DNA of 64,000 nucleotides from NCBI GenBank assembly GCA_036936605.1, contig JAUPFV010000001.1, positions 320,938,250-321,002,249 of the forward strand, given 5' to 3'. The position numbers were made by a program, and so were the translations under genes. The stretch comes from Limnanthes douglasii subsp. nivea. Lineage: Eukaryota; Streptophyta; Magnoliopsida; Brassicales; Limnanthaceae. Of the stretch, positions 1 to 10,583 are shown one piece after another. The notes below the pieces were generated by a model. That model was not told where the DNA came from and made no database searches. It saw only the letters and a program-made list of their open reading frames with translations. Position 1 is the stretch's first letter. Each line of letters opens with the position of its first letter.

Positions 1-180
1 TTAACTAGTCTTTTAACCATCCATATTTTTGAACAAATAGTTTTTGGACTAAAAATCTTCGATATTAGTTCCTTAACTATCTAATTTGGATGAAATTGCA
101 ATAAAAAGCAATGAACCAAAACCTTTTCAATTTTATAAGGTGGTTATTATTATTATTTTTCAAAAAAATAGTGTAGTATT
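1..180. other. AT-rich flank, no gene
   Basis: No plausible coding frame, repeat end or RNA gene is visible in this stretch. It is the sequence into which the first gypsy element appears to have inserted; the last bases before the LTR read GTATT. Confidence 0.5.
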
Positions 181-556
181 TGGGGTGGATTATTTTCAAC
201 TGAGGGTAATTTGGTCAGGTGTTTTGTGGTGTTTCAAAGGTATTTAATGTTTAAGTGGTTTGTAGTAAGAGATTTGAGTTGTCTGGATGTATTAAATGTT
301 CATTACCTTCATTAATGAAAGTGGTTGGGTATTTATACCCCTAATTATGGGCCACATAGGCTTTCGGGTCAAACTTATGAAAACGGGTCGAGTTCAAAAA
401 CCCATTAGTTTGTTAAGCAGATTAGCAATTAGCTTAGTCACAATGTGATTAGCTATTAATACTTTAGTCCAGTTGGGATGGTTCAGTGGGTGGTTTATAT
501 CTGAATTGCCCCTCTCCGGTTTCTACAGCGAATGGTGAAAATATCCGGACTCATCA
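181..556 (-). repeat. 3' LTR of the first Tat element
   Basis: In plus orientation it starts TGGGGTGGATTATTTTC and ends GGACTCATCA, so on the element strand it begins TGATGAGTCC and ends in CA. The outer 343 bp match 10080-10422 with about 19 differences. The TGATGAG end is fixed by the adjoining polypurine tract and by the same junction in the sister copy near 61539. Confidence 0.85.
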
Positions 557-560
557 GTAG

Positions 561-570
561 CCCATTTTTT
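561..570 (-). other. Polypurine tract of the first Tat element
   Basis: On the minus strand AAAAAATGGG lies just inside the 3' LTR. The sister copy has AAAAAAGGGG at the same place. This is the expected plus-strand primer for reverse transcription. Confidence 0.65.
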
Positions 571-999
571 AGGTTATGTTCGAAGGCCTTTGGCAAGACC
601 TAAAAAATTGATATTGAGCACTTGCGACATTGTCCGGACCGATTTTGAATTGAGTAAAAGACTTATCCGGACTGACAAAACTTTCCAGAAGCTCAAAGGT
701 TTTTCCATGGATTGTGGGACACGTGTCCCTCTCTAATTCGCCTCACCAGTCGTTTTTTTCCCTAAAATAGCGCTCCCACTCATTTCAAAAAGTAACCTCT
801 TCAATTGATGCTTGTGACGTCAGTGCTGTCTATAACCATTACTTCCATCTTTTCGAATTCTCCTAGGTTTCTAGGTATCTTTTGTTTCTTTAGTATAAAT
901 CAACTCATTTTTCACTGTTTTACCATCTTCAACACCTTTTCACTCTTATTCTCCAAATCTTTTATCTATCTTTTCAAAAACCCTTTTTGGTGTAAGTTT

Positions 1000-3885
1000 A
1001 TGTTTACAGCAAGAAACGCACGTGTAAAAGGTGGGTGGCTTAATCTTTCGGAGTTAGAGAAAGCACAAAGAGTCGAACGAGAAAGGCGCATTGCTGCAAC
1101 ACCAAGCTCAGAGCCTGATCGAGGTTCGTCTTCTGGCAGAAGCTCTAAACCTAGAAGGTTATTTCAACCTAGTCTTTCACCGATCATCTCAGGCTCATCG
1201 GTCCAGGAGTCACAGCCTATTGTTGAACAAGACCAAGCAGTTACAAGTACCAAGAGACCCTCCCCATTCATAGCCATGGGATCGGATGCTGACATCTCCC
1301 CAGAAAAGTTAACGCTTCGACGAAGAGCTCGCTTAGTAAAAGGCCAGGCTGTGGCTCCACAGTCTAAATTTCCAAAATCAGTAGCCTCTAAGTCTGGGGC
1401 CAAAGACAAAATTATAGGGTCAGAAGCGCCCATCAAGGCTCCTAAGGACAAATTGTCTGGTCCGGAGGCCACTAGTTTAAGCCTTCAAAATGAACCCTCC
1501 GGATCTGAGCCCTAGCCGGACTCCAGACCACCAAAGGAAAGTGATGCTCAACCATCCTGACAGCTTAGTGAGCCAACCACCAGCACTTCTCTCCCAAAAA
1601 CAACTGACAACCTTTCCATGGTATTGGAAGACGTAATGGAGGACATTGTTGAAGAAGCCCCTTTTGAGACTGATGTCTCCGGGCAAACGAGTGAGGCTGC
1701 CATTGTCAAGAAAAGAAAGGGTAAAGAGAAGTTGTTTTTAAAACACCCAGACTTGCCGAAGTACCTTGAAGGAAGAGTGGGACCTTGCTTCCACAAAGTG
1801 AGTGTAAAGTATCTGCTAGCTATGCAGGACATCAATTATGCTTTCATTCACACAGCTGAACTAGGCTGGATCCGGACGAAGTGAGGGATCCCAGAATCTG
1901 TTAAAGTGAGGATACCGGTCGATCCCAGACGCCAATGGATTGCAAGCTCAGTGAGATAGTTTTCTACATGGAGTTATTCAACTAGGGGCTTAGATTTCCC
2001 TTGGACCCAGAGATCGTCAGATATTTCCATCTGATAAAGCTCTGTCCAAGCCAACTGAGCCCCAACGCTTGGTTCACACTCATGACCTGCATCATGGCCT
2101 CTAGGCTCTCCGGAATCCCGCTTCCGATGGAGCAGTTCGCAGCTATGGCTAGCCTCTGCAAGAACCACATCATTCCTTCTACCATTTTAACATGGGCGAC
2201 AATTACGAAGTGGTGGATGATCTGCTTGAATCGGAGAAAAATTGGAAAACCCAAGCATGCTTACCAGCAGATGGAAAAGCACAGGTTTAATTTTTCATCA
2301 TGTTTGTTTTTCTTTCCTTAAAAAATTTGTTTACTTAAACATTCTTCTTCTTCTTTTGGTAGTGCTGCCGAAGGAGTTCAATGACTACTTAGAGGACGGG
2401 CAGACTACTTGCGCCAAGCTGAATGCTTGGTCTGCCGAAAAATGGGGAAATCGATTCCATAACTGTTTCACCGGTGGCAACTTGGTAAGATCCCATCTCT
2501 GGAACACCACCGGCCGGAGAGACTTGTCTTGGGAGGAATTAACCACTCCGCCCCCTCCGGAGGTCATTCTTCATAAGACAGATGCAAAGGATGCAAAGCT
2601 AGCTTTGTTGGGATGAGCTAAAGCCCCAAGCAAAATGAAGGGCAAGAAAGGAAAGACTAAGCCAGACGTAGCTGAGGTCAACCCAAGTGGTGTTAAGGAG
2701 ACTGTCCCAGCAAACGAGGAGGCGCAGGACCAAGGAAGGATTGACGCTGCTCTGCTTCAAGTGGTAGAAAATGAGAGCACCAAAGAGGTAGTTGGACCTC
2801 CAGAAACCCCAAAAGCTCCCAACAAAGACAGAAAACGGGGAGCAGAAGGTGGAGATAGGGAGGCCAAGAAGAAGAAAACCTCCAACGGAGATGAATTTTC
2901 TCTCCGGCCTCCAGATTCTCTTCCTCCGGTCGACCTAACAGACCCAACTCAAGCAGAAGAAATTCCAAGTGACTTTCACACTGGAGAGGGCGCCGGAGGG
3001 GATATCAACATTGATGGAGTAGACATCATTGGCCTTCAATGGATTGGTCTTTACTTTGGTGACCTTGAGAAGGACGACTTTGCTGGACCTTACCTCCCCC
3101 CAAGCTCTTCGAACATTGTCACTTTCAACGGTAAATCTTTTTCTGTTTCAGGAGAGAAGGACGTGGTGACCCATTCCTTGTTGAGCAATATTCAACCGGT
3201 GCTCAACTTGGAGAAGCAGGTGCGAAATCAATCAGCCATCATCAACACACTCACCTCTGATAAAGAGAGTTTGTCTAACAACCTCCTTATTGCCAACCAA
3301 AGTGGTGAGGCATTAAAGAGAGATAATGAGGAGCTGAAGAGGGGGGATGAGGATTTGGCCACCAAGCTGGCCACTTCGGAGGGGGTTGACAAAGAACTTC
3401 AATCCAAGTAATCTGACTTGGAGAAGAATCTTTCTACTTCAAAAGAGGAGGTGAAGGCCAAAGACAACGTCATTCAGACCCTAACTAGTGACAACATTTT
3501 GCTTGAAGATTCTGTGTCCAAGGCTAAGGAAGAAAAAGATAACTTGTTAAAAGAGAAGGAGAAGACAACCCAAGCCAGGATTGATGCATACACCAACTAG
3601 GTGATAGACTCCCAAGAATAAAGGTATGTTGAAGTCAAATCAGACATGTTCTTGCTCTTTCATCAGAAATTTCTGAAGAGGACACTAGGAGATCTATGGC
3701 GATTCGTGGAATACGAAGACCTTCCTCACCATACCATGACCGATGGTGATAAGCACTGCTATTCCAGTGGTTGGGATGACACTACTGATGAAGACGAAAG
3801 GACCGGAGAGAGTCCAGATGAGGAGACCAAGGATCCCAAGAAGAAACCAAGTGAGGCTGGGACATCTAAGAAAGCTCAACCTTAA
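1000..3885 (+). pseudogene. Antisense gene of Tat element (PF04195-like, coiled coil), broken
   Basis: A plus-strand gene lying antisense to gag-pol, between integrase and the 3' LTR. The start ATG at 1000 (MFTARNARVKGGWLNL) is chosen because the sister copy at 61979 begins the same way; the longer open frame upstream is not conserved. The order is a basic, serine-rich leader; a domain near 1780-2250 (PEIVRYFHLIKLCPSQLSPN and similar) that I place in PF04195, 'putative gypsy type transposon'; a 78-bp GT-AG intron at 2285-2362; an acidic-basic linker with KKKK runs; a coiled coil at about 3180-3590; and an acidic tail. The role is unknown. In-frame stops at 1513, 1558, 1882, 2614, 3409 and 3598 plus frameshifts near 1900-2240 break it. 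It ends about 150 bp from the convergent pol stop. Confidence 0.75.
2285..2362 (+). other. Intron of the antisense gene
   Basis: GT at 2285, pyrimidine-rich tail and AG at 2361-2362. Removing it joins a frame ending SRWKST to one beginning LPKEFNDYL, which matches the sister copy across its own intron at 63311-63390. Both are phase 1. Confidence 0.7.
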
Positions 3886-3934
3886 AGTTTTAACTATGTT
3901 TCTATTTTTCTTTAATTTTTGTGTCAGACTAAAG

Positions 3935-4032
3935 TCCTTGGATGGCCAAGGAAATTTTGTAACCGTGTCCGGCCCTTGTCCTGACAAATCTTCTCTTTTA
4001 AAACTTCAAATTCCTTGGATGGCCAAGGAATT
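3935..4032. terminator. Paired hairpins between convergent genes
   Basis: The phrase CCTTGGATGGCCAAGGAA occurs twice (from 3936 and from 4013). The second is the core of a perfect 10-bp stem with a 4-nt loop (4009-4018 with 4023-4032) that abuts the pol stop at 4033. It lies between the ends of the antisense gene and pol. A role in 3'-end formation on both strands is inference. Confidence 0.45.
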
Positions 4033-5262
4033 TTACAACCGGAGGTGTTCAATGTTCCAGGAGTGATTCAAAATCCTTCCATCTTTATCTTGAAGCCTGT
4101 ATGTCCCAGGATTAAGCTTTTCACTGACCACATAGGGTCCTTCCCAAGTTGGAGCTAGCTTTCCGAACTGCCTTTCCTTAGTATGCAAGAAGACTTTCAT
4201 CAATACTTTATCCCCTGGTTTAAAATACATTCTTTTGATTCTGGAAGCAAACCTGCTTCTCATCAAACCCTGATAATGTGTGGTTCTGAGGTGATCCTTA
4301 ACTCTTCTTTCTTCTATCAAGTCAAGTTGGCTTCTGATTGCCACTTCGTTAGCTTGTTCAGAAAAATTGTGGACTCGAAATGAAAGGAGAGTGGCCTTTA
4401 TGGGAGCTATTGCATCCATACCATATACCAAGGCAAATGGGGACTCTTGTGTTGCAGCCCCGAGAGTAATCTGGTAGGCCCATAGTACTTCTTATAGATA
4501 GCTTGGCCATTTTCCAGCAGCCCCTTCTAGATTCTTTTTAAGACCGGACAGGATGGTCATGTTAGCTACTTTAACTTGACCATTTTCCTGTGGGTGGAAA
4601 GGAGAAGAGAATCAGTGTTGAATGCCTTTAGAAGCACAGAAATTCTCCACATCCTTGTTATCGAACTGCGGCCCATTGTCTGTAGTTATCTTTTGAGGAA
4701 CTCCAAACCTGCAGCAAATATTAGACAGGATGAATTTTATAACAGCTTTCAAAGTAGTTCCTGCCAGTGGGGCTGGTTCTACCCACTTTGAGAAGTAATC
4801 AATAGTAACAATTATAGTTCTGCACCCTACGGATGCCATGGGTAGATGTCCCACCAAATCCAGTCCCCATCGAGCAAAAGGTATTGGCTCAGAAATTGAC
4901 TCTAAATGGACAGCTGGGATATGAATTTCATTACTGTATCTTTCGCACGGATCACACTTTTTCACCAATTCCTTGGCATCTTGCATTATGGAGGGCCAGT
5001 AGTACCCAGCTAAAAAGACTCTTATTGTTAGAGCCTTAAACCCACAGTGTGTTGATCCCTCGCCATCGTGTAACTCGGACAGAACTATTTGGGACTCTTC
5101 AATCCCCAAACATCCTAAGAGAGGTCTACTAAAATATTTCTTGTAAAGAACATCTCTAAGGATGACAAATCCACGAGCCTTAAATTTAAATTTTATTTTG
5201 CCACAACTTTTTCCGGAGGCAAAATGCCATCTGAGAGGTATTGGAAAAGAGGAAATCTCCAA
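4033..5262 (-). pseudogene. Integrase domain of Tat pol, broken
   Basis: This part of pol inserts the cDNA into host DNA. Reading downward from about 5262, an HHCC zinc-binding motif is visible (two His near HDGEGSTHCGFKAL, then CDPCERY). The core follows with the first catalytic Asp in RWGLDLVGHLP and the second in TTDNGPQFDN. The frame stops after SKGIQH at 4612, before the catalytic Glu region. The C-terminal part resumes at 4431 with MVYGMDAIAPIK and the usual FKPGDKVLMKV and GKLAPTWEGPYVV segments, ending at 4033. The break between the two parts shows that the element can no longer make active integrase. Confidence 0.85.
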
Positions 5263-5928
5263 TCTTGAGGTTGTTTTATTTGTATATTCAAACTTTCTTC
5301 TTCGTTATTCTGATCGATTTGAATGGATGGGAATTCTTGCACATGAATCCAAGGGTAGGACTCAGAATAGGCTATGGTTGCCAAGGAGTCTGCTAGGGTA
5401 TTTTCTGTTTGGGGTATGTGCTCATAGGTGATGTTTTTGAAATTAAGTGCCACTTCTTTAAGAAAAAATAAGTATTTAACCAACTGCTCCTTTTTTGCCT
5501 CGGATTGACCTTGTGCGGTGGATAAGAAGCTGAGAATCGCTCATTAACCTGACCATTTTGGCTCCACAAATGAGAGCTAATTTCAAGCCAGCTATAGCAG
5601 CTTCATACTTGGACTCATTATTGGAAGCCCTGAAAGAAAAACATATAGCCTGGTACATTTTGTCGCTGTACAGAGAGGTTAAACATATCCCAGCACCACA
5701 ACCCATGGTACTTGATCCACCATCAATCCGGACAACCCATACTTTTTTAGTTTTTTCACCTGTTGCTTGCTTAGTGTCTCTGTCCGAATGGAATTCAACT
5801 AGGAAGTCAGCAAAAGTCTGAGCTTTGACTGCTGTTCGAGGGGAAAAATCAATATCGTAGTCTCCCAGCTCCACTGACCATTTGGTCATTCTGCTTGAAA
5901 TGTTTGCCTTTTGAAGAACGTTTTTCAA
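5193..5928 (-). pseudogene. Second, archaeal-like RNase H (aRNH) of Tat pol
   Basis: A second RNase H between the normal RNase H and integrase, the diagnostic domain of Tat elements. Visible motifs are RIDGGSSTMGCGAGI (first acidic residue), NNESKYEAAIAGLKLA (Glu) and LMSDSQLLIH (Asp), then after a frame change IPQTENTLADSLATIAY (His/Asp region). The linker in front (VELGDYDIDFSPRTAVKAQT) is typical. A frameshift near 5480 separates the last motif from the rest. RNase H degrades the RNA of the RNA-DNA hybrid; why Tat elements keep a second copy is not settled. Confidence 0.85.
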
Positions 5929-5980
5929 GGGAAAAGATATCCGGAAAACAATGAAAATAAGACTGAAAGTAGGGCCTCAT

Positions 5981-6441
5981 TTACCTAGCAGCAATTACTA
6001 GGGCCAGTGCTAATTTTTCAAGTTTTAAATACCTTTTTTCTGCATCTATCAAGCTCTTGCTGATGTAGTACACCAGACGAGGATAATTATCCACCTCCCT
6101 TACTAACATTGCACTTATGGCACAATCAGAAATTGCTAAGTATATGTAGAGAGTCTCTCCATCAACAGGTTTAAACAAAGTTTAGGGGAAGACAAGTGCT
6201 TCTTAATTTCATCGAAAGCCTTGTCGCACTGTGAAGACCAATTAAATTCTTTTGCTCCTTTCAAAGTTTGAAAAAATGGGGCACACCTATCCGAAGACCT
6301 TGAAATAAAACGGTTTAGAGCAGCTAACCTCCCTGTCAATCTTTGTACTTCTTTAATATTCCGAGGAGGCTCCATTTGTAATAAAGCGCTAAGCTGGTCT
6401 GGATCAGGCTGTATCTCTTTCTCACTTATCACATACCCCAA
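5981..6441 (-). pseudogene. RT connection and first RNase H of Tat pol
   Basis: The upper part (MGYVISEKEIQPDPDQLSAL, then PPRNIKEVQRLTGRLAALNR) is the region after the RT palm. The lower part (YIYLAISDCAISAMLVRE, then YYISKSLIDAEKRYLKLEKL) is a decayed gypsy RNase H. A frameshift near 6170 separates them, and the frame is lost again before the aRNH. The normal catalytic residues of this RNase H are hard to find, as is usual for the first RNase H of Tat elements. Confidence 0.8.
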
Positions 6442-6474
6442 GAATTTTCCGGATTGTACTCCGAAAACACACTT

Positions 6475-7035
6475 CTATGGATTCAACTTTAAATTTACGT
6501 TTACCAAGTTGGCAAAGGTTTCTTGGAGATCTGTTAAGTGTAGCTCTTCTTCCACACTCTCTACCATCATATCATCGATATAAACTTCCATGTTTCTTCC
6601 AATCTGATTAGCAAAAGCCTTGTTTACTAATATTTGATAAGTAGACCCAACATTCTTTAACCCAAATGGCATCACCTTGTAACAATGGAGGCCTTTATCA
6701 GTAACAAATGTAGTATGATCTTGATCCTTTGGATCTACTTGAATCTGATTATACCCGGAGAAGGCATCCATAAAGGACAATAGCTTGTTCTCAGATGTGG
6801 AGTCCACTAACTGATCAATTCGTGGGACCGAATATAGATCTTTTGGGCAAGGTCTATTGAGATATGTAAAATCGATGCACATACGCCACTTTCCATTTTT
6901 CTTCTTTACTAACACCGGATTGGCTGTCCATAAAGGGTACTGAGATTCCTTTATGTGCCCCATCTTAGTAAGTCGGTCAACCTCTTGAACTATGATATCA
7001 GATTTCTCCTTAGAAAAAGCTCTTCGTTTTTGCAC
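6475..7035 (-). pseudogene. Reverse transcriptase core of Tat pol
   Basis: Gypsy RT fingers and palm. Seen in order: VKKKNGKWRMCIDFTYLN, PRIDQLVDS, LSFMDAFSGYNQI (first catalytic Asp), MPFGLKNVGSTYQ and the catalytic box VYIDDMMV. The open stretch ends just after LKLNP. The upstream linker to protease (7036-7394) is still readable in the protease frame but has several stops, so the polyprotein cannot be made whole. Confidence 0.9.
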
Positions 7036-7394
7036 AACAGGTGTTATCCCCTCCGGATCGACAGTTGGTGTGATATGATGTCTGCTGGTACTCTGGTTAC
7101 ATCAGCATTGCACCAAGCGAAAACATGCTGATGGTCTTTCAAAAAAGCTAACACTTTACTCTTTAATTCCGATGTTATTCTGGACCCGATCTTGACACTT
7201 CTTTCTTCAGCCAGAGAGTGAGTTTCAACTTCTTCAATTGGTATTAAAATACCAGGGGTCTCTCTAGGGTCATCAATTTCACCCTCTCCCCCAGAGGGCC
7301 CCTCAAATTGCTAATCCTCACTGATCCGAACTGGCCCCAAAGTTCGAGGGGCCAGTGCTGTTGCATAACACTCCCTTGCTACCTTTTGACTACT

Positions 7395-8294
7395 TCAGAC
7401 AACTCCCACTTGCCCTCGTACAGCGTATTTTAAACATTGGTGGACTGTCGAAGCCACAACATCCATCATGGAGAGCCAAGATCTCCCCAAAATGGCATTG
7501 TAACATGTGGCACAATCCACCACAATGAGAAGTATTCTGACCATCTTCTTAAAAGGGCCCTTGCCCAATAAAACCTCCTCCTCAAACTCCCCAATAACAT
7601 CTACTGAGCTTCCAGTGAAACCCACAATTGACCTGTTCGAACGTTGTATTACTGCTGGATTATTTATTTGTTTGTAAGAAGTCAAAAAGAGGATATTGGC
7701 TGAACTACCGGTGTCCACCAAAATTCGTCTAATGTCATTGCCCCCAATGGATGCTCCTATCACAACATCATCTTCACAGGGACCAGCTATGTCCCTCAAG
7801 TCATCCTCATCAAAGACAATGAAGAGAAAATGAATTTGTGATTGATAGGAAGTCATGCCTCCTTCGAGTTGGGTAGCTAGAGTATGAACATGCCTATTTC
7901 TCAAAGAAGCAGTTGGTGCAGCCATGGTGTCTCTCCCAAATATTGTAAGTGACTCAAAAAAGCTTATAAGTCCGGACACTGTCTTGTAGTGTTCTGTGAT
8001 AACTCCCACCTTATTTCGGGTTGGATCAGGATCCAAATATTCTGACTCTACATCAAACCTTTCAATTATCACTATAGCCCCATCCGGAGCCGATGGCCCT
8101 ACATTGTTTGGGCCAGTCTGATGAGCATTATCAGGCCTATTTCCACTTCTTCTTTTAACATAAGCCCCCAACTTCCCTCTCTCAATCAAATTCTGCACTT
8201 TTTGTTTCAACGCGATGCAATCTTCAGTGTTATGGTCAGTATCATAGTGATACTGACATAAACAATTGTTATGACTCTCTCTGGGAGATTGCAA
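7395..8294 (-). pseudogene. Zinc knuckle and aspartic protease of Tat gag-pol
   Basis: The open stretch begins in a degenerate zinc knuckle (CQYHYDTDHNTEDCIALK) and contains a retropepsin active site, RRILVDTGSSANILF, with the flap-side segment YNAILGRSWL about 80 residues later. The protease cuts the polyprotein into its parts. It is the longest unbroken minus-strand stretch of the element (299 codons). It ends in a stop inside the linker that in relatives continues into reverse transcriptase. Confidence 0.85.
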
Positions 8295-8392
8295 TGCGGC
8301 TTTTTGAAATGTACTTCGTCTTTTGTTTTGTCATAAATGGTGGCTACGTTCTCTTTCAACTCAGCAAACCACTCCGCTTGAACCCAAGGTCC

Positions 8393-10052
8393 TCACTTAT
8401 TTCTAGATTGCTGGCTCTGAGCTGGTGCAGCTGGGTAGGATTGAGCCTTGGCCCTATTATGACCCTGTCTGGATTCCTTGACCTTGTACCCGGACTGATT
8501 CTGGTTTTGATTTGGTGCAGCTGGGGCAGACCTCACTTGCCGGTGCACCCTGGTTTTCTTTGTTTCATCCACATTAATCTGTTTGCTGACCTGATTCAGT
8601 AAACCACCCCACGTTATAGCCTTTTTTCTGGTTACTGAATTAGCCAAATTGCTAGGGTTCAAACCCTGTCTTAGAGAAGCTATTGTTACTTGTTCAAAAC
8701 AATCATCTAATCCATTTTTGGTATTCACAAAACGACTTATATATTTCTTTAAAGATTCATTTGGTTCCTGGGCACAATGGATAATGGTGTCTCCATTGCC
8801 TTTCACTTCCTTACTTCCAACGAACTGCCTCCGGAAGGCCACCCAAAACGTATCAAAATTCCTGATGCAGCCCTGTGGCAGACTATTGTACCACTTCAGA
8901 GCACTCCCCATAAAATACTGGGAGAACGCTCGACATAGTAACTTATCGTTGATGAGAGAATAAATGACAAAAGGGAATAATATTGGATCTTGGACCTGAC
9001 GTGACTAAGGCTCAATATTCTAGAGAGAGAAAGTAAAAAGAGAATATTATATTCAATTGTCTCACCTACCAAGAATAATGGGTCTCCTTTTATAGTGGGG
9101 AATGGTGGACCCATTTATGTCTTTGGTGGTCTTGTTTTATTTCTCATTTGGTCCTTTATAAAACACTTTGTTTACAAATCACCCTCTAATAAATAATAAA
9201 TACTGTAACAGGCCTATTAATCTCCTTCTATTTACAATTGACTCATTTTCTATTAATATCGGCGAATTGCTCCCTTATCAGTCGTCATCGTCAAAATTCA
9301 TCATAATTTTTTTGAATAGCTCGAGATGGTTATCCGGATCTTTACTCCCATCATATTTTTCTATCTTTGTACTCTCAAACCTCTTAGGAAGGTTTCCGGA
9401 CAGTATCTTGGAGGATAATGGAGATTGTCTCCAATTCCAGCCACGACTAAACACAGTATCTTCGTTGGGAGTTGCAAAGATACATGGTTCATCATGAAAA
9501 GCGAAAGGATCCATTAATAACCGGTCTACATGTCTCCGATCATGGCTGTGGCTATGAGTCGACCCTTTCCTAGGTGCCTCTTCAACCTTCCATGCATGTC
9601 CCTCTTTCTTGAATATGTTTTGACCAACTTCTATTTCTTCTTTGAACGGCCTTCATCACTGCTGGATGATAGGGATTCTTCAACTCCATCTTCGTTCGAG
9701 GAGCTACTCGAGGACTCTGAGTCTGAATCTGAGCTCTCCACTGGTTAGACCGGTGAGACTTCTTTGAGCTAGCATGAGTCTTTTTAGTACTCACATGGGT
9801 CTTTGATGGCTCATGCTCTATTGGATTGTCAGTATGGTGTACTGCTGACACTTTTGACTTTTCTTTCAAGCCCATCTCTGCCCTTTTAGCAGCCCTCAAG
9901 GCTCCTATCTCAACTTTTAACCTGTCTCGCTCCTCGATCGTATATTCATCGTTTTCTCCCACCACTTCTACCAAAGTTGGTGGCACTTCCTGCTCGTCCG
10001 GATTCATCCGAACTGGTTTTTCTTGATGGTTTCGAATGTTAGATTCAGGCAC
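8393..10052 (-). pseudogene. gag of Tat element, split by a solo LTR
   Basis: Structural gag. It starts near 10052 (MPESNIRNHQEKP), about 10 bases inside the primer-binding site, with a charged N-terminal part and a frameshift near 9600. Then come KIEKYDGSKDPDNHLELFKK (start of the conserved gag domain) and, beyond the insertion at 8950-9280, KWYNSLPQGCIRNFDTFWVA and the rest of the retrotransposon gag domain. A glutamine- and asparagine-rich tail ends at a stop at 8393. The two halves of the conserved domain would be in frame if the insertion and one copy of its 5-bp duplication were absent, so the insertion came after gag was fixed in this copy. Confidence 0.85.
8950..9280 (-). mobile_element. 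Solo LTR inserted in gag
   Basis: A 331-bp block with ends TGATGAGAG and CCCTTATCA interrupts gag. Flanks are ATCGT on the left and GTCGT on the right, a 5-bp duplication with one mismatch. On the minus strand a TATAAAAGG box lies at 9086-9094, so the LTR most likely points minus. No internal domain is present, as expected after recombination between two LTRs. Confidence 0.75.
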
Positions 10053-10060
10053 CTTCTTCT

Positions 10061-10077
10061 CCCACTATGGTCGCCAA
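10061..10077 (-). other. Primer-binding site of the first Tat element
   Basis: On the minus strand the 5' LTR ends in ACACCA, followed by AA and then TTGGCGACCATAGTGGG. The position is right for a tRNA primer site. I do not assign the tRNA. Confidence 0.55.
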
Positions 10078-10079
10078 TT

Positions 10080-10422
10080 TGGTGTGGATTATTTTCAACT
10101 GAGGGTAATTTGGTCAGGTGTTTTGTGGTGTTTCAAAGGTATTTAATGTTTAAGTGGTTTGTAATGAGAGATTTGAGCTTACTTGATGTATTAAATTTTC
10201 ATTACCCTCATTAATGAAAGTGGTTGGGTATTCATACCCCTAATTATGGGCCACATGGACTTTCGGGTCAAACTTATGAAAACGGGTCGAGTTCAAAAAC
10301 TCATTAGTTTGTTAAGCAGATTAGCAATTAGCTTAGTCAAAAGGTGATTAGCTATTAATACTTTAGTCCAGTTCGGATGGTTCAGTGGGTGGTTTATGTC
10401 TGAATTGCCCCTGTCCGGTTTC
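10080..10422 (-). repeat. 5' LTR of the first Tat element, outer end missing
   Basis: It starts TGGTGTGGATTATTTTC and follows 181-523 base by base with about 19 differences. Similarity stops after CCGGTTTCT, about 25 bp before the expected terminal TCATCA, so the outer end was deleted or replaced. Confidence 0.85.
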
Positions 10423-10551
10423 TCCTCCATATAGAAAATTTGTATTTCTCACTTGTTGTATTCCTACTCGTCTTTGATCAATGTTCTTTATATAGAATAA
10501 CTAGAAATTCTAAAATCTCATGATTGCAAACATTTACAAAAATTACTACCA
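10423..10551. other. Short spacer between gypsy and MULE, no gene
   Basis: AT-rich sequence with no coding frame. It ends at the 9-bp duplication that marks the MULE. Confidence 0.5.
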
Positions 10552-10560
10552 TTGATTATT
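10552..10560. repeat. Left 9-bp target duplication of MULE
   Basis: TTGATTATT, repeated exactly at 25174-25182. Mutator-type elements make 9-bp duplications. Confidence 0.85.
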
Positions 10561-10583
10561 GGGAAAAATGTCACACTAAATAC
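10561..10583 (+). repeat. Left terminal inverted repeat of MULE
   Basis: GGGAAAAATGTCACAC, then CTAAATAC. It pairs with the right end at roughly two thirds of positions if a 2-nt gap is allowed. Further in, GTACCCGAA (10611) may match GTACCCAAA on the opposite strand at the right end. Confidence 0.6.

Larger units (their letters stand above)
181..10422 (-). mobile_element. Ty3/gypsy LTR retrotransposon, Tat lineage
   Basis: A gypsy element read on the minus strand. Seen: related LTRs at both ends (about 94% identical over 343 bp by eye), a primer-binding site inside the right LTR, a polypurine tract inside the left LTR, and in order gag, zinc knuckle, protease, reverse transcriptase, RNase H, a second RNase H and integrase. 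The second RNase H after the first is the hallmark of the Tat lineage in plant gypsy classification. A plus-strand gene between integrase and the 3' LTR also fits Tat elements, several of which carry an antisense ORF there. Stops and frameshifts in every domain make it non-autonomous now. The right LTR lacks about 25 bp of its outer end, so no target duplication can be read. Confidence 0.9.

Noticed and set aside
805..999. N-terminal extension of the antisense gene with many hydrophobic residues
   Set aside because: Not conserved in the second copy, where the first shared methionine is MFTAR; it is probably 5' leader.
1164..1472. Minus-strand open frame opposite the antisense gene's first exon
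   Set aside because: Shadow of the plus-strand coding region with no family motif.
3133..3151. Possible second intron in the first antisense gene (GGTAAATCTTTTTCTGTTTCAG)-like signal
   Set aside because: The donor-acceptor distance is below 30 bp, too short for a plant intron, and the frame is open through it.
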